Shown here: piece by piece, positions 22,742-34,339 of the stretch
Layout of the letters: each line of letters starts with the position of its first letter
How positions within the stretch are numbered: the stretch's first letter is position 1
Source of the DNA: Neoarius graeffei
Taxonomy: Eukaryota; Chordata; Actinopteri; Siluriformes; Ariidae
Assembly: GCF_027579695.1 (NCBI RefSeq)
Contig: NC_083579.1
Coordinates: 69,452,871 to 69,516,870, forward strand
Direction: 5' to 3'
Length of the DNA stretch: 64,000 nucleotides
Position numbers and translations under genes: made by a program
The notes under the pieces: generated by a model
What the model saw: the letters and a program-made list of their open reading frames with translations, nothing else
Told to the model about the DNA's origin: nothing
Database searches by the model: none

Positions 22742-23098
22742 TAGGGCAGCACGGTGGTGTAGTGGTTACCACTGTTGCCTCACAGCAAGAAGGTCCTGGG
22801 TTCGAGCCCAGCGGTTGGTGTGTGGAGTTTGCATGTTCTCCCCGTGTCTGCGTGGGTTTCCTCCGGGTGCTCTGGTTTCCCCCACAGTCCAAAGACATGC
22901 AGGTTAGGTTAACTGGTGACTCTAAATTGACCGTAGGTGTGAATGTGAGTGTGAATGGTTGTCTGTGTCTATGTGTCAGCCCTGTGATGACCTGGCGACT
23001 TGTCCAGGGTGTACCCTGCCTCTCGCCCATAGTCAGCTGAGATAGGCTCCAGCTTGCCTGCGACCCTGCACAGGATAAGCAGTTACAGATAATGGATG
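22742..23098 (+). mobile_element. SINE copy with GGATGGAT tail
   Basis: Shares the tRNA-like head but lacks the GGGCCTTTC segment and ends in AATGGATGGAT rather than GATGAGAT, the same tail type as 5257-5502. The flanks share only ATGTACTA. Confidence 0.88.
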
Positions 23099-24031
23099 GA
23101 TGTACTATGAATAATATAATAGTTAATAATATATTGAATATTATATCCCATCTGAATTGATGTTGGTAAACTGTCCATTATATCCTTTGGAAAAAGAACT
23201 TTAGTGCTTTTTCTTCAGTATAAAGGAACTCCAGGTTCTCTTTTCTATCTCCTTTTAAAATCCAGAAAAAAAAATAAAACATACAGTAGATGACATTTAA
23301 ATATCAGAGAAATGACATTTTAAGGATGTTAGGTAAGTTATGGAGTTCCTAACACAGGTATAGCCTTCATAAATTTATGATTCATGTGATTCATGATCAA
23401 GCCACATAAACATTTCAAATCATATCACACCTAATCATAACTCAAATTTGTGTTATTTTAAACAAATTTACCTTTTTTTATATCACATTCGTAAACCCTG
23501 AAACTCATCATTCATTATATTAAATGAAAAAGGCAAGAAGATATACTCAGTGGTCTGTATCTGTATCTGTATCAGCTATGAGAACATCTCCTTCAGTCCT
23601 GCAGTCATTTTGGCAGTTTCCCAGACTCCGATAAAGCTTGTTCCACTTTCACTAAGACAGAAGGGGTATTAAAGAATACTGCAGATTTTTTTGCCCATGG
23701 AAACACAAGATTTAGTCATGTGTTTGCAGGCTTATGTAAGTTTTAATCAGCAGTGCTGTAACCGAGACAGGGTGTTTTTGATTCCTCCACCATTGAGTTG
23801 CTGTGTATAGATCTCTGGAATGTTCAGCCCTTTATAAATCAATCCTATAAACCTGTCCTAGCAATCTAGCTCTGTGTGCTAGCAATCTAACAGCACCCAC
23901 ATGAAACGTTTGACCTTCTCTGAAGGTAAAAATGGTAAAATAAACATTACTAAATATATTACAATGATACAAATCAGAAACATGTACACACTGGCTTTTC
24001 GCATATGATGAGGTGTTTAGAGTACCAGTCG

Positions 24032-24070
<39 letters not shown>

Positions 24071-24262
24071 AGGTTGTACAGGTTGTATTTTTTAAACAAA
24101 ATATGGCCAGTAAAAATAATTATTTTCCAATAAATACTTTCCATGTACAATTTAAATTCCAGTTACACACAAGGAACGCATTTATTTGAAAGACATTTCT
24201 ATATGGATATTGATATCAATCTCAGTAAATTACTTCATCAGAGCTTCAACATAATGCGTATA
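23099..24262. other. No gene recognised; (TG)n near right end
   Basis: AT-rich sequence with a (TG)n run at 24037-24067. No coding signature. Confidence 0.5.
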
Positions 24263-24475
24263 TACAGTTGAAACCGTATATTTACATACACTTTAGGAAA
24301 AGACACAATCTTTTTTTTTTCTCATAGTCAGACATGAAATCAGACATTCACTTTAACTTTTTCATGTCTGTCTGAATATTTAAAATTATTTCAATGTACT
24401 TAATGCCAAATTAATCAGAGAAGGAGTTTTTTATTCAATATTTTAATTGCTTTTATCAAATCAGAAGTTTACATA

Positions 24476-24850
24476 GGGCGGCACAGTGGTGTAGTGGTTA
24501 GCGCTGTCGCCTCACAGCAAGAAGGTCCTGGGTTCGAGCCCCGGGGCCGGCAAGGGCCTTTCTGTGTGGAGTTTGCATGTTCTCCCCGTGTCCACGTGGG
24601 TTTCCTCCGGGTGCTCCGGTTTCCCCCACAGTCCAAAGACATGCAGGTTAGGTTAACTGGTGACTCTAAATTGACCGTAGGTGTGAATGTGAGTGTGAAT
24701 GGTTGTCTGTGTCTATGTGTCAGCCCTGTGATGACCTGGCGACCTGTTCAGGGTGTACCCCGCCTTTCGCCCGTAGTCAGTTGGGATAGGCTCCAGCTTG
24801 CCTGCGACCCTGTAGAAGGATAAAGCGGCTAGAGATAATGAGATGAGATG
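24476..24850 (+). mobile_element. SINE inserted at the inner left direct repeat of the Tc1 element
   Basis: Target duplication AGAAGTTTACATA at 24463-24475 and 24851-24863 is part of the transposase-binding direct repeat itself, so the first part of that repeat now exists twice. Confidence 0.95.
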
Positions 24851-25042
24851 AGAAGTTTACATACACTGCAGTTTGTGTGCCTTTAAACAATGTAGGAACG
24901 CCCAGATGATGATGTCATGTCATTTGGAAGCTTCTGATAGGTTAATTGGCAACATTTGAATTAATTGGAGACACACCTGAGACACACACCTGAGATTGTA
25001 TTTTAAGGAACACCTCAAACACAGTGTTTCCTTGTACACAAC

Positions 25043-26065
25043 ATGGGTAAATCTAAAGAAATTGATCAAGATCTCAGACTAAGAATGGTTAACTTGCACA
25101 AGTCTGGCTCATCTTTGGGGGAAATTTCAAGAAGCCTGAAGGTGCCACGGTCTTCAGTTCAAACCATTATACGAAAGTATAAACAATGTGGGAATGTCGA
25201 GCCATCATACCGCACAGGAAGGAGACGGATTCTGAGTCCCAGAGATGAGCGGGTTCTGGTCAGTGCTGTGCATAAGAACCCAAGAATGACTGCAAAGGAC
25301 CTCGTGAAGATGATGGCTGAAGCTGGTAAGAGTGTGTCACTGTCCACGGTGAAACGAGTTCTGCACCAACATGGGCTGAAAGGCCACTCTGCCAGGAGAA
25401 AGCCATTACTCCAACACAAACATAAACAGGCCAGATTACAGTTTGCAAATGAACACAGGGGAAAGGATCTCAATTTTTGGAGACATGTCTTGTGGTCGGA
25501 TGAAACTAAAATTGAGCTGTTTGGCCATAATCAACAACGATATGTTTGGAGAAAAAAAGGAGACGCTTACAATCCTAACAACACCATACCAACAGTGAAA
25601 CATGGCGGAGGCAGCATCATGTTGTGGGGTTGTTTTGCTGCAGGAGGTACTGGTGCACTTCACAAAATCAATGGAGTAATGAAGAAGGAACAGTATGTGG
25701 AGATACTGAACCAACACCTGAAAGCATCTGCCAGGAAGTTAAAGCTTGGCCGCAAATGGGTCTTCCAAATGTACAATGACCCGAAGCACACCGCCAAACT
25801 GGTCAAAAAATGGCTTGATGACAACAAAGTCAATGTTTTGGAGTGGCCATCACAAAGCCCCGACCTCAACCCTATTGAGCATTTGTGGGCAGAGCTGAAA
25901 CGACATGTGCATGAAAAGCAGCCAAAAAATATGGCCCAGTTATACCAGTTCTGTCAAGAGGAATGGGCCAAAATTCCTGTCAAGTATTGTGCAAAGCTTG
26001 TTGAAGGTTATCCAAAACGTTTGACCCAAGTCAGACAGTTTAAGGGCATTTGTACCAAGTACTGA
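25043..26065 (+). CDS. Sleeping Beauty-type Tc1 transposase, full-length ORF with D244Y
   Basis: A single open frame of 340 codons, the same length as the Sleeping Beauty family transposase, starts at ATG with MGKSKEI and ends KGICTKY. Residues about 1-110 are the paired-type DNA-binding region with two helix-turn-helix units and a GRRR motif at 59-62. Residues 125-340 are the DDE domain: Asp153 in SDETKIE, a glycine-rich KHGGGSIMLWGC block, and Glu279 in PIEHLW. In family members the second catalytic residue is Asp244 in a DNDPKHT motif; here codon 244 (25772-25774) is TAC, so the motif reads YNDPKHT. Loss of that metal ligand should abolish cleavage while DNA binding could remain. No frameshift or stop is present, which is unusual for a fish Tc1 copy. 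It is flanked by matching inverted repeats, so it belongs to this element. Confidence 0.93.
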   Translation: MGKSKEIDQDLRLRMVNLHKSGSSLGEISRSLKVPRSSVQTIIRKYKQCGNVEPSYRTGRRRILSPRDERVLVSAVHKNPRMTAKDLVKMMAEAGKSVSLSTVKRVLHQHGLKGHSARRKPLLQHKHKQARLQFANEHRGKDLNFWRHVLWSDETKIELFGHNQQRYVWRKKGDAYNPNNTIPTVKHGGGSIMLWGCFAAGGTGALHKINGVMKKEQYVEILNQHLKASARKLKLGRKWVFQMYNDPKHTAKLVKKWLDDNKVNVLEWPSQSPDLNPIEHLWAELKRHVHEKQPKNMAQLYQFCQEEWAKIPVKYCAKLVEGYPKRLTQVRQFKGICTKY

Positions 26066-26284
26066 TGAAGTGTATGTAAACTTCTGATTTGATAAAAGCA
26101 ATTAAAATATTGAATAAAAAACTCCTTCTCTGATTAATTTGGCATTAAGTACATTAAAATAATTTTAAATATTCAGACAGACATGAAAAGTTAAAGTGAA
26201 TGTCTGATTTCATGTCTGACTATGAGAAAAAAAAAAGATTGTGTCTTTTCCTAAAGTGTATGTAAATATACGGTTTCAACTGTA

Positions 26285-27062
26285 TGTGATATATAATCAA
26301 ATATGTGATATGTGATATATGATATATGTTATTTTAATACAAAAATAAGCACACAGACATAAAGGAATGCACACACAATTTGCAAATATGTATGCATGTC
26401 TATCACACCTTGCCTGTACACACACATGATAAAGAGCAGGAAATTCCAAGCTTAATACCCCCAGATCCCACTCTCGCAACCTTTCTATTTCAAGTGTTAT
26501 AAACACTTCACCAAAAAATGTACCATGGCTTTTATGTGTCTTGCTCTTCTTCTCATCCTCATACACAAAGAGTACAGGAATGGAATTTTTTTTAAGGGTA
26601 CACAGTGGTGACTGGCATTGCTCTGTTCTTGCTTGGTCTGAAAACAAACAAACTTGGAGACCTTCCCAAGTGAGTCATTCATTTGGCCAATGACCTCAGA
26701 GTGCAGATTTGGCTGGAGGAAGTGTTTATCCAGCATACAACAGATCGGAACACTGCCCCAAGCTACTAGCCACCAGGGAATGCTAAACAGATCTTCCAGC
26801 TATTTCTGTCTCAATGCTTACTCAAGCATGTTGCAACCGTCTCTGATTTTTGTCTTTTGCCACCAGTGCTGTACAAACATGACTAACAGAATAATAGGAG
26901 TGTCTAGGTGGATCCAGTTTGAAGTGACATCAGTTGTTCTGAATGATGCTTTCTGTTTACAGAGTAATACCATTTGCGTAGTTCTTATTGGAAGCCTGGG
27001 TGTTTATGTTGTCTTTTTAATGCCAAATCTCTCAAAAGTTGAAACTGTAATAATCAATAATC
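26285..27062. other. No gene recognised
   Basis: No recognisable element or coding domain. A frame entering the SINE at 27075 is an artefact of the SINE. Confidence 0.5.
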
Positions 27063-27074
27063 AAGTTGGGGGTC

Positions 27075-27431
27075 GGCGGCACGGTGGTGTAGTGGTTAGC
27101 GCTGTCGCCTCACAGCAAGAAGGTCCTGGGTTCGAGCCCCGGGGCCGGCGAGGGCCTTTCTGTGTGGAGTTTGCATGTTCTCCCTGTGTCTGCGTGGGTT
27201 TCCTCCGGGTGCTCCGGTTTCCCCCACAGTCCAAAGACATGCAGGTTAGGTTAACTGGTGACTCTAAATTGACCGTAGGTGTGAATGGTTGTCTGTGTCT
27301 ATGTGTCAGCCCTGTGATGACCTGGCGACTTGTCCAGGGTGTACCCCGCCTTTCGCCCATAGTCAGCTGGGATAGGCTCCAGCTTGCCTGCGACCCTGTA
27401 GAAGGATAAAGCAGCTAGAGATAATGAGATG
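27075..27431 (+). mobile_element. SINE copy
   Basis: Nearly full length. Duplication AAGTTGGGGGTC at 27063-27074 and 27432-27443. Confidence 0.95.
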
Positions 27432-27513
27432 AAGTTGGGGGTCACTTTTTATCATCAAGTCCCTTCACTTCTGTCTGTCTGTAAACAAACATCTGTGACT
27501 GACCACTATGTTA

Positions 27514-28041
27514 CACTACCATTCAAAAGTTTGGGGTCACCCAGACAATTTTGTGTTTTCCATGAAAAGTCACACTTTTATTTACCACCATAAGTTGTAA
27601 AATGAATAGAAAATATAGTCAAAACATTTTTCTGGCCATTTTGAGCATTTATTCGACCCCACAAATGTGATGCTTCAGAAACTCAATCTGCTCAAAGGAA
27701 GGTCAGTTTTATAGCTTCTCTAAAGAGCTAAACTGTTTTCAGCTGTGCTAACATGATTGTACAAGGGTTTTCTAATCATCCATTAGGCTTCTGAGGCAAT
27801 GAGCAAACACATTGTACCATTAGAACACTGGAGTGAGAGTTGCTGGAAATGGGCCTCTATACACCTATGGAGATATTGCACCAAAAACCAGACATTTGCA
27901 GCTAGAATAGTCATTTACCACATTAGCAATGTATAGAGTGGATTTCTGATTAGTTTAAAGTGATCTTCATTGAAAAGAACAGTGCTTTTCTTTCAAAAAT
28001 AAGGACATTTCAAAGTGACCCCAAACTTTTGAACGGTAATG
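27514..28041. mobile_element. Tc1/mariner-type MITE (TTCAAAAGTTTGGGGTCAC family), copy 1
   Basis: 528 bp with inverted ends CACTACCATTCAAAAGTTTG / CAAACTTTTGAACGGTAATG and TA flanks. A second copy at 56112-57404 carries a Harbinger insertion. No coding capacity. Confidence 0.92.
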
Positions 28042-28218
28042 TATATCAGAGATTTCTCACTATAAACTACAAAAGGGATTACTAAAATTAATGAAACCTG
28101 ATTTAGCATCTGCATGGCCTCACTGAAAGCCAAGCACTTAATTCTCTCAGTTATGTTTGTTTGCGACTGGAAAACACCTATGAAAACAGCCAAATTTTAT
28201 TTTTCACAAATGTCATGA

Positions 28219-28590
28219 GGCGGCACGGTGGTGTAGTGGTTCGCGCTGTCGCCTCACAGCAAGAAGGTCCGGGTTCGAGCCCCGTGGCCGGCGAGGGCCT
28301 TTCTGTGCGGAGTTTGCATGTTCTCCCCGTGTCCGCGTGGGTTTCCTCCGGGTGCTCCGGTTTCCCCCACAGTCCAAAGACATGCAGGTTAGGTTAACTG
28401 GTGACTCTAAATTGACCGTAGGTGTGAATGTGAGTGTGAATGGTTGTCTGTGTCTATGTGTCAGCCCTGTGATGACCTGGCGACTTGTCCAGGGTGTACC
28501 CCGCCTTTCACCCATAGTCAGCTGGGATAGGCTCCAGCTTGCCTGCGACCCTGTAGAACAGGATAAAGCAGCTAGATGAGATGAGATGAG
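28219..28590 (+). mobile_element. SINE copy
   Basis: Full length. 13-bp duplication ACAAATGTCATGA at 28206-28218 and 28591-28603. Confidence 0.95.
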
Positions 28591-28603
28591 ACAAATGTCA
28601 TGA

Positions 28604-29697
28604 AAACTGCAACTTGTGTGTGACCAAAAATACGGGCTAGACTTCATATCCACCACCACCACTGTGGCCAGGATAAAGTGCTGGTTAGCAATGTTGGCTA
28701 GAAAGTTAGCTATCATAAGGAAACCTACTGCTCGCAACTTTGTTAGAAAATAGCTACTGAATTAGATAATATATTGCTTAGTTTAGGTTCAGCTAGCTTG
28801 CTAGCAAGCGTGGCAAATTATTAACATTAAATCCTTTAGAGACGTAACTTCAGCTACGCTAGCTAGTAATCTTTTAAACATTAGTGCAGTGCTAAGTTTA
28901 AGTAGCTAGCCAGTTTAAAAATGTTATGTAAAAAAAACCCTGTATTTTAATCTTTAGCTGTGATGTAATATGATCAGATGTGTGACTGGATGATCAAGTT
29001 TGATTTGCTTGGTGTTTAATGATTGAAATAGATATAGCCTGCTGTGTGGCCAGTGCTGTTTACATCAGTACAGATAGATATCTTTTGAAGGTATATAGAC
29101 AGCTGTGTCTATTTATTCTGTATCTGAACACTCTCTGGAAAACTTCACGAACATAGGATATGGATCAATTGGTCAGACTTCCTCTATGGCATTGCTGATT
29201 CAGAACAATGGCCACTCGTCAGACTTTTATTTTAGGTTTCATCTCTAAGTCTTTACTGCAGGCTTCCTGTTTCATATGAGGTGATGAGTGAAGATGTCAT
29301 TTGTTGGTGCATGCAGCTGATTTCAACTCATATCCTGCCATTGTGTAAAATCAGTATTTTCCCCTTTGGGCAAATACACACAACACTATTTGTTATCTTT
29401 ATTTCATCAAATATGACAAAGAGTAAAACTCTATACACAATGTGACATATTAGGGATATTTTTGTCCTGTTGCAAACAATTGGTTCCTGCTTTCTGTTTC
29501 TTTATTGATGATAATAGAACAGCTAGTCATTATATTGTGTATGTACACCCTCAGGGGGAAAAAATACTAAACTCCACCTTTCCTTGTTGGTGGTACCCTA
29601 AAGTGTACACCTTTTGCACTATTAGTATCTTTTACCTACAAAGATGCATGTAGTCTATCTTTAAAGCTTTACACTTATATGGAATTATAATGTCCAA
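28604..29697. other. No gene recognised
   Basis: Frequent GCTAGC words at 28690-28910 but no defined element and no domain-bearing frame. Confidence 0.45.
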
Positions 29698-29701
29698 TTA
29701 A

Positions 29702-30348
29702 AGTGCCATTCCACCATTGGATGTATTCTTTGGCATAAAATACAATATATTTTGACAACATATATAAATGGTATCACTAGATAGAGAAATCTTTTAGCTT
29801 CAAAATGATATATCAAACATAATTTTTTGACAACGACAAGTATATTAATTTTGCGACCAAAGTCACCTACCCTTTTAATTTCCGCGCGTGATGTCATCGG
29901 CAGGTTCCCCTTCTTGTGTACCACGTGACGTGTGACGTGGCACATATTATCAGCAATGGCGGATAGAACGCGATAAAAATAATACCAATAAATCTAGCTA
30001 ATACCAATAAATCTAGCTAACTGAAAGATTAACTCAAAATTTTTTGCAATTTTTTTGGCCCCCATATACGAGGAGAAATGACTCTCTCACTTTGGGGGTT
30101 TCCTGGTCTAAAAATAGACCGACACGTGGTACACAAGAAGGGGAACCTGCCGATGACATCACGTTTCACTACCGCGCGGAAATTAAAAGGGTAGGTGACT
30201 TTGGTCGCAAAATTAATATACTTGTCGTTGTCAAAAAATTATGTTTGATATATCATTTTGAAGCTAAAAGATTTCTCTGTCTAGTCATGTTGTCATAAAA
30301 TATATTGTATTTTATGCCAAAGAATACATCCAATGGTGGAATGGCACT
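29702..30348. mobile_element. Long inverted-repeat MITE flanked by TTAA
   Basis: Two arms of about 240-250 bp (29702-29945 and 30115-30348) are nearly perfect inverted copies, beginning AGTGCCATTCCACCATTGG. TTAA occurs at 29698-29701 and 30349-30352, suggesting a piggyBac-type target, although TA cannot be excluded because the ends read TTAAAG. The loop contains a 20-bp direct repeat (AATACCAATAAATCTAGCTA). The arms carry TGATGTCATCGG and CACGTG motifs. No coding capacity. Confidence 0.85.
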
Positions 30349-30352
30349 TTAA

Positions 30353-31317
30353 GTATATAATTTTTAAGGTTCACTGTATTGACATTTCCAGGTGAAAGAT
30401 ACATATTAAAGGCAAAAAAGATGAACATACAAGGAATAGGACAGTTTGTACCCTTTCTTCTGAGAGTGTGCAAATGGTGTACAATAGAATATATAGAGGA
30501 TGTTACACAATTACGTGAAGATATGAAGTTTATCTTCGAGAGGTGAATGTATATATTACAACGAAGTGAAGGAACTGAGTGATATATTTTCAACACAAGA
30601 AGATAAACGTCATATCTTCGCACCACCGTGTAATGTTCTTTATATTATATGGACACATCCCCAAAAAAACAAACAAAAAAAAACAAAACCTACAAATATT
30701 TTAATTTTGAACTGGTTCACCATTTTGACACCGGGTGTCTAGTCAGCAGGAAAACATTGAGAGTGACATCATTGGAGTAAAATATTGGAAAATATGTCAC
30801 TCATATCCGCGATGTATTTCATATGAAAAATGCGAGTTTTTCAACACGAGAAGATAAACTTCATGTCTTCAAGTCAATGTGTGATTTTCTTTTTATTATG
30901 TAGACACATTCACAAACAAAAAGTACCCAAATTTATCAAAACAATTCATTGATTTCCTCACGAGTGACGTATAGAGATTTATATAACGGTTTTGGTTCTC
31001 CATGTCCAGGATGTAGCTCCTATGAAAAATAAGAGTGGCGTTTTTCCCAGTAAAACACTCACGTCTGCAATTTTTATATTATATATACATAGGTCGGCCT
31101 CAGAAACTGGTCTCTCATTTGGGACATTATGGTCAAAAAATAAATTTTCTAATTTTACTCTTTTTTTTTTTTTGCATTTACCTAACACTCAATGTTTCTT
31201 TTGTCATGTTTAATAAGAATAAAGATAGTATCTTGCTTTATCTGGCCTCCACTGTGGAAATTTTTTTGATTACAATTCAAATGCTTTTGTAAAATTGATT
31301 TTCATATAAAATAACTA
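30353..31317. other. No gene recognised
   Basis: AT-rich; repeated AAGATAAACTTCAT-like words at 30530, 30600 and 30850 hint at an old repeat, but no boundaries were found. Confidence 0.4.
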
Positions 31318-32924
31318 CAACCCCGATTCCAAAAAAGTTGGGACAAAATACAAATTGTAAATAAAAACAGAATGCAATGATGTGGAAGTTTCAAAATTCC
31401 ATATTTTATTCAGAATAGAACATAGATGACATATCAAATGTTTAAACTGAGAAAATGTATCATTTAAAGAGAAAAATTAGGTGATTTTAAATTTCATGAC
31501 AACACCACATCTCAAAAAAGTTGGGACAAGGCCATGTTTACCACTGTGAGACATCCCCTTTTCTCTTTACAACAGTCTGTAAACGTCTGGGGACTGAGGA
31601 GACAAGTTGCTCAAGTTTAGGGATAGGAATGTTAACCCATTCTTGTCTAATGTAGGATTCTAGTTGCTCAACTGTCTTAGGTCTTTTTTGTCATATCTTC
31701 CGTTTTATGATGCGCCAAATGTTTTCTATGGGTGAAAGATCTGGACTGCAGGCTGGCCAGTTCAGTACCCGGACCCTTCTTCTACGCAGCCATGATGCTG
31801 TAATTGATGCAGTATGTGGTTTGGCATTGTCATGTTGGAAAATGCAAGGTCTTCCCTGAAAGAGACGTCGTCTGGATGGGAGCATATGTTGCTCTAGAAC
31901 CTGGATATACCTTTCAGCATTGATGGTGTCTTTCCAGATGTGTAAGCTGCCCATGCCACACGCACTAATGCAACCCCATACCATCAGAGATGCAGGCTTC
32001 TGAACTGAGCGCTGATAACAACTTGGGTCGTCCTTCTCCTCTTTAGTCCGAATGACACGGCGTCCCTGATTTCCATAAATAACTTCAAATTTTGATTCGT
32101 CTAACCACAGAACAGTTTTCCACTTTGCCACAGTCCATTTTAAATGAGCCTTGGCCCAGAGAAAACGTCTGCACTTCTGGATCATGTTTAGATACGGCTT
32201 CTTCTTTGAACTATAGAGTTTTAGCTGGCAACGGTGGATGGCACGGTGAATTGTGTTCACAGATAATGTTCTCTGGAAATGTTCCTGAGCCCATTTTGTG
32301 ATTTCCAATACAGAAGCATGCCTGTATGTGATGCAGTGCCGTTTAAGGGCCCGAAGATCACGGGCACCCAGTATGGTTTTCCGGCCTTGACCCTTACGCA
32401 CAGAGATTTTTCCAGATTCTCTGAATCTTTTGATGATATTATGCACTGTAGATGATGATATGTTCAAACTCTTTGCAATTTTACACTGTCGAACTCCTTT
32501 CTGATACTGCTCCACTATTTGTCGGCGCAGAATTAGGGGGATTGGTGATCCTCTTCCCATCTTTACTTCTGAGAGCCGCTGCCACTCCAAGATGCTCTTT
32601 TTATACCCAGTCATGTTAATGACCTATTGCCAATTGACCTAATGAGTTGCAATTTGGTCCTCCAGCTGTTCCTTTTTTGTACCTTTAACTTTTCCAGCCT
32701 CTTATTGCCCCTGTCCCAACTTTTTTGAGATGTGTTGCTGTCATGAAATTTCAAATGAGCCAATATTTGGCATGAAATTTCAAAATGTCTCACTTTCGAC
32801 ATTTGATATGTTGTTTATGTTCTACTGTGAATACAATATCAGTTTTTGAGATTTGTAAATTATTGCATTTTGTTTTTATTTGTTTTATTTGTACTTTGTC
32901 CCAACTTTTTTGGAATCGGGGTTG
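31318..32924 (-). mobile_element. Tc1-like transposon (CAACCCCGATTCCAAAAAAG family), copy 1
   Basis: Inverted ends CAACCCCGATTCCAAAAAAG / CTTTTTTGGAATCGGGGTTG-type with TA at 31316-31317 and 32925-32926. A second inverted motif, AAAAAAGTTGGGACA, recurs inside each arm. It encodes the transposase at 31538-32614. A copy in the opposite orientation lies at 51192-52790. Confidence 0.93.
31538..32614 (-). pseudogene. Tc1-family transposase (DD34E), one in-frame stop
   Basis: Open from ATG at 32614 for 307 codons, then a TGA at about 31691, after which the frame continues to the natural stop at 31538. N-terminal part: HTH region with LRRQIVEQYQKG, then SSSTVHNIIKRF and a KGQGRKT linker. Catalytic part: LDESKFE, FQHDNAKPH and SPIENIW, with 34 residues between the second Asp and the Glu. 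The usual Ser before the first Asp is Leu. The stop lies where the copy at 51192 has CGA, so a CpG transition explains it. The triad is present but the C-terminal about 50 residues would be lost; readthrough is not suggested by anything seen. Confidence 0.9.
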
Positions 32925-32926
32925 TA

Positions 32927-34240
32927 CATCATGAAGAATTAAAGCCCATCCTTCACAGGTGAGTGAAAATATTGAATAAATTTCCTCTGTTTGATTGCTT
33001 GGGTTAAAAATGCTAAGTTATGATGACTGAATTGATTATTCACTTAAATATGAATAATATGATACATTTTGGGTATTTGATATGACGAAATAGGACAATA
33101 GGTCACAATGGAAAAATCAAGAACACACCGGAAAGATGAGAATAACGGCGGTGGTAAAAGAACAGCGACTGTACTGGCTGAAGGTCGCGTGGGTCTCTGC
33201 TGCGGTGCACGAGCAACAGGACATCACTACCGCACCGGACGGAGCGCGAGGCAGGGGCAGGGCAAAATGACTGGCCGTAGATTCTATCAAAAGTTCGATC
33301 TAAATTGACCATGGTTGCAAAATATTGGCCAAAAATATGCAAACACTACGAAATATGAAAGTAAGATGAAAAAGAAACATTCTATTGCCTTATACTGCAA
33401 GACTAAAACAAAATAAAACTGTCAAAAGTCACCTTTTCAGTGATAACGTCTGAACAGATCACTCGCGTAACAGAAAGACCGCAAATGGAAGCACGTTCAA
33501 CTTCTAACTGTTGGAGTGGAAAATTCCATTCTACACATGCAAATTGTTAATGCGTGTCCTTCCCCGCACACAAATAACACGCTACGGTAAAAAATAGACC
33601 ACAACTCATTTTACAGCTCAGAAATTCATACAAGACCAGCTACCATCGTAACATATTCTGTAAGAAACATATTCTATACCTAACTTTCAGCTTTCGTTTT
33701 AAAAAACAAAATCGCAGATTTATAACTAAATTTTTATATGGCGTAGTGATTTTAAGTTACTACTTTTGGTGAGGTAGTGACCTTGACCCTGAGGCTTTTC
33801 ATTTAGATCAAAACACACGATCGTATTGGTTTTGGGTATGTGGAAAATGGAGTTACAACGGTGATCAAATATTTTGCATCATGTTTTATTACGGTTATGA
33901 TTATTCTGTGAGCGCACCAATCCTTAGGTGTATAAAGTTACAACTTAAAATGCAATTAGTGATAACTGTAGACTTTTCAGTGGACTACAACCTTTTTAAG
34001 GGAATGCGATGTAGCCAACCATTTATCATGTCCCAGATCAAGCCGCCATTTTTCCACAAATTTGCAGAATTTTTGCCAAATTCTGAATAGAGTATTCACA
34101 TCAAAGATTTAGTTTTATCTGTATTATTTCTTTCATCATTTTATTTCAAATTAAAACCAACAACACCATTCAAAACCATATAGTTTATTGACTGTCAGTA
34201 TATTTAGTGGGGTACCCCCACAGTACCCAGTTTCTGAGAC
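32927..34240. other. No gene recognised
   Basis: A CpG-richer patch at 33110-33300 lies in AT-rich sequence. No recognisable domain or element ends. Confidence 0.45.
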
Positions 34241-34244
34241 AGAC

Positions 34245-34246
<2 letters not shown>

Positions 34247-34336
<90 letters not shown>
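34247..34336. repeat. Compound (TA)n(GA)n microsatellite
   Basis: About 27 TA units followed by about 17 GA units. Confidence 0.97.
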
Positions 34337-34338
<2 letters not shown>

Positions 34339-34339
34339 T

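Larger units (their letters stand above)
24265..26282 (+). mobile_element. Sleeping Beauty-type Tc1 transposon with IR/DR ends
   Basis: Inverted ends of about 210 bp begin CAGTTGAAACCGTATATTT and are flanked by TA (24263-24264, 26283-26284). Each end holds two direct-repeat cores TTTACATACACT: outer left 24281-24292, inner left 24856-24867, inner right 26069-26080 and outer right 26255-26266 (reverse). That is the IR/DR layout of Sleeping Beauty-like elements. A SINE (24476-24850) sits at the inner left repeat. Both termini look complete and the ORF between them is open. Confidence 0.95.

Noticed and set aside
26654-27409. 251-codon plus frame
   Set aside because: The second half is the SINE at 27075-27431; the first half has no recognisable feature.
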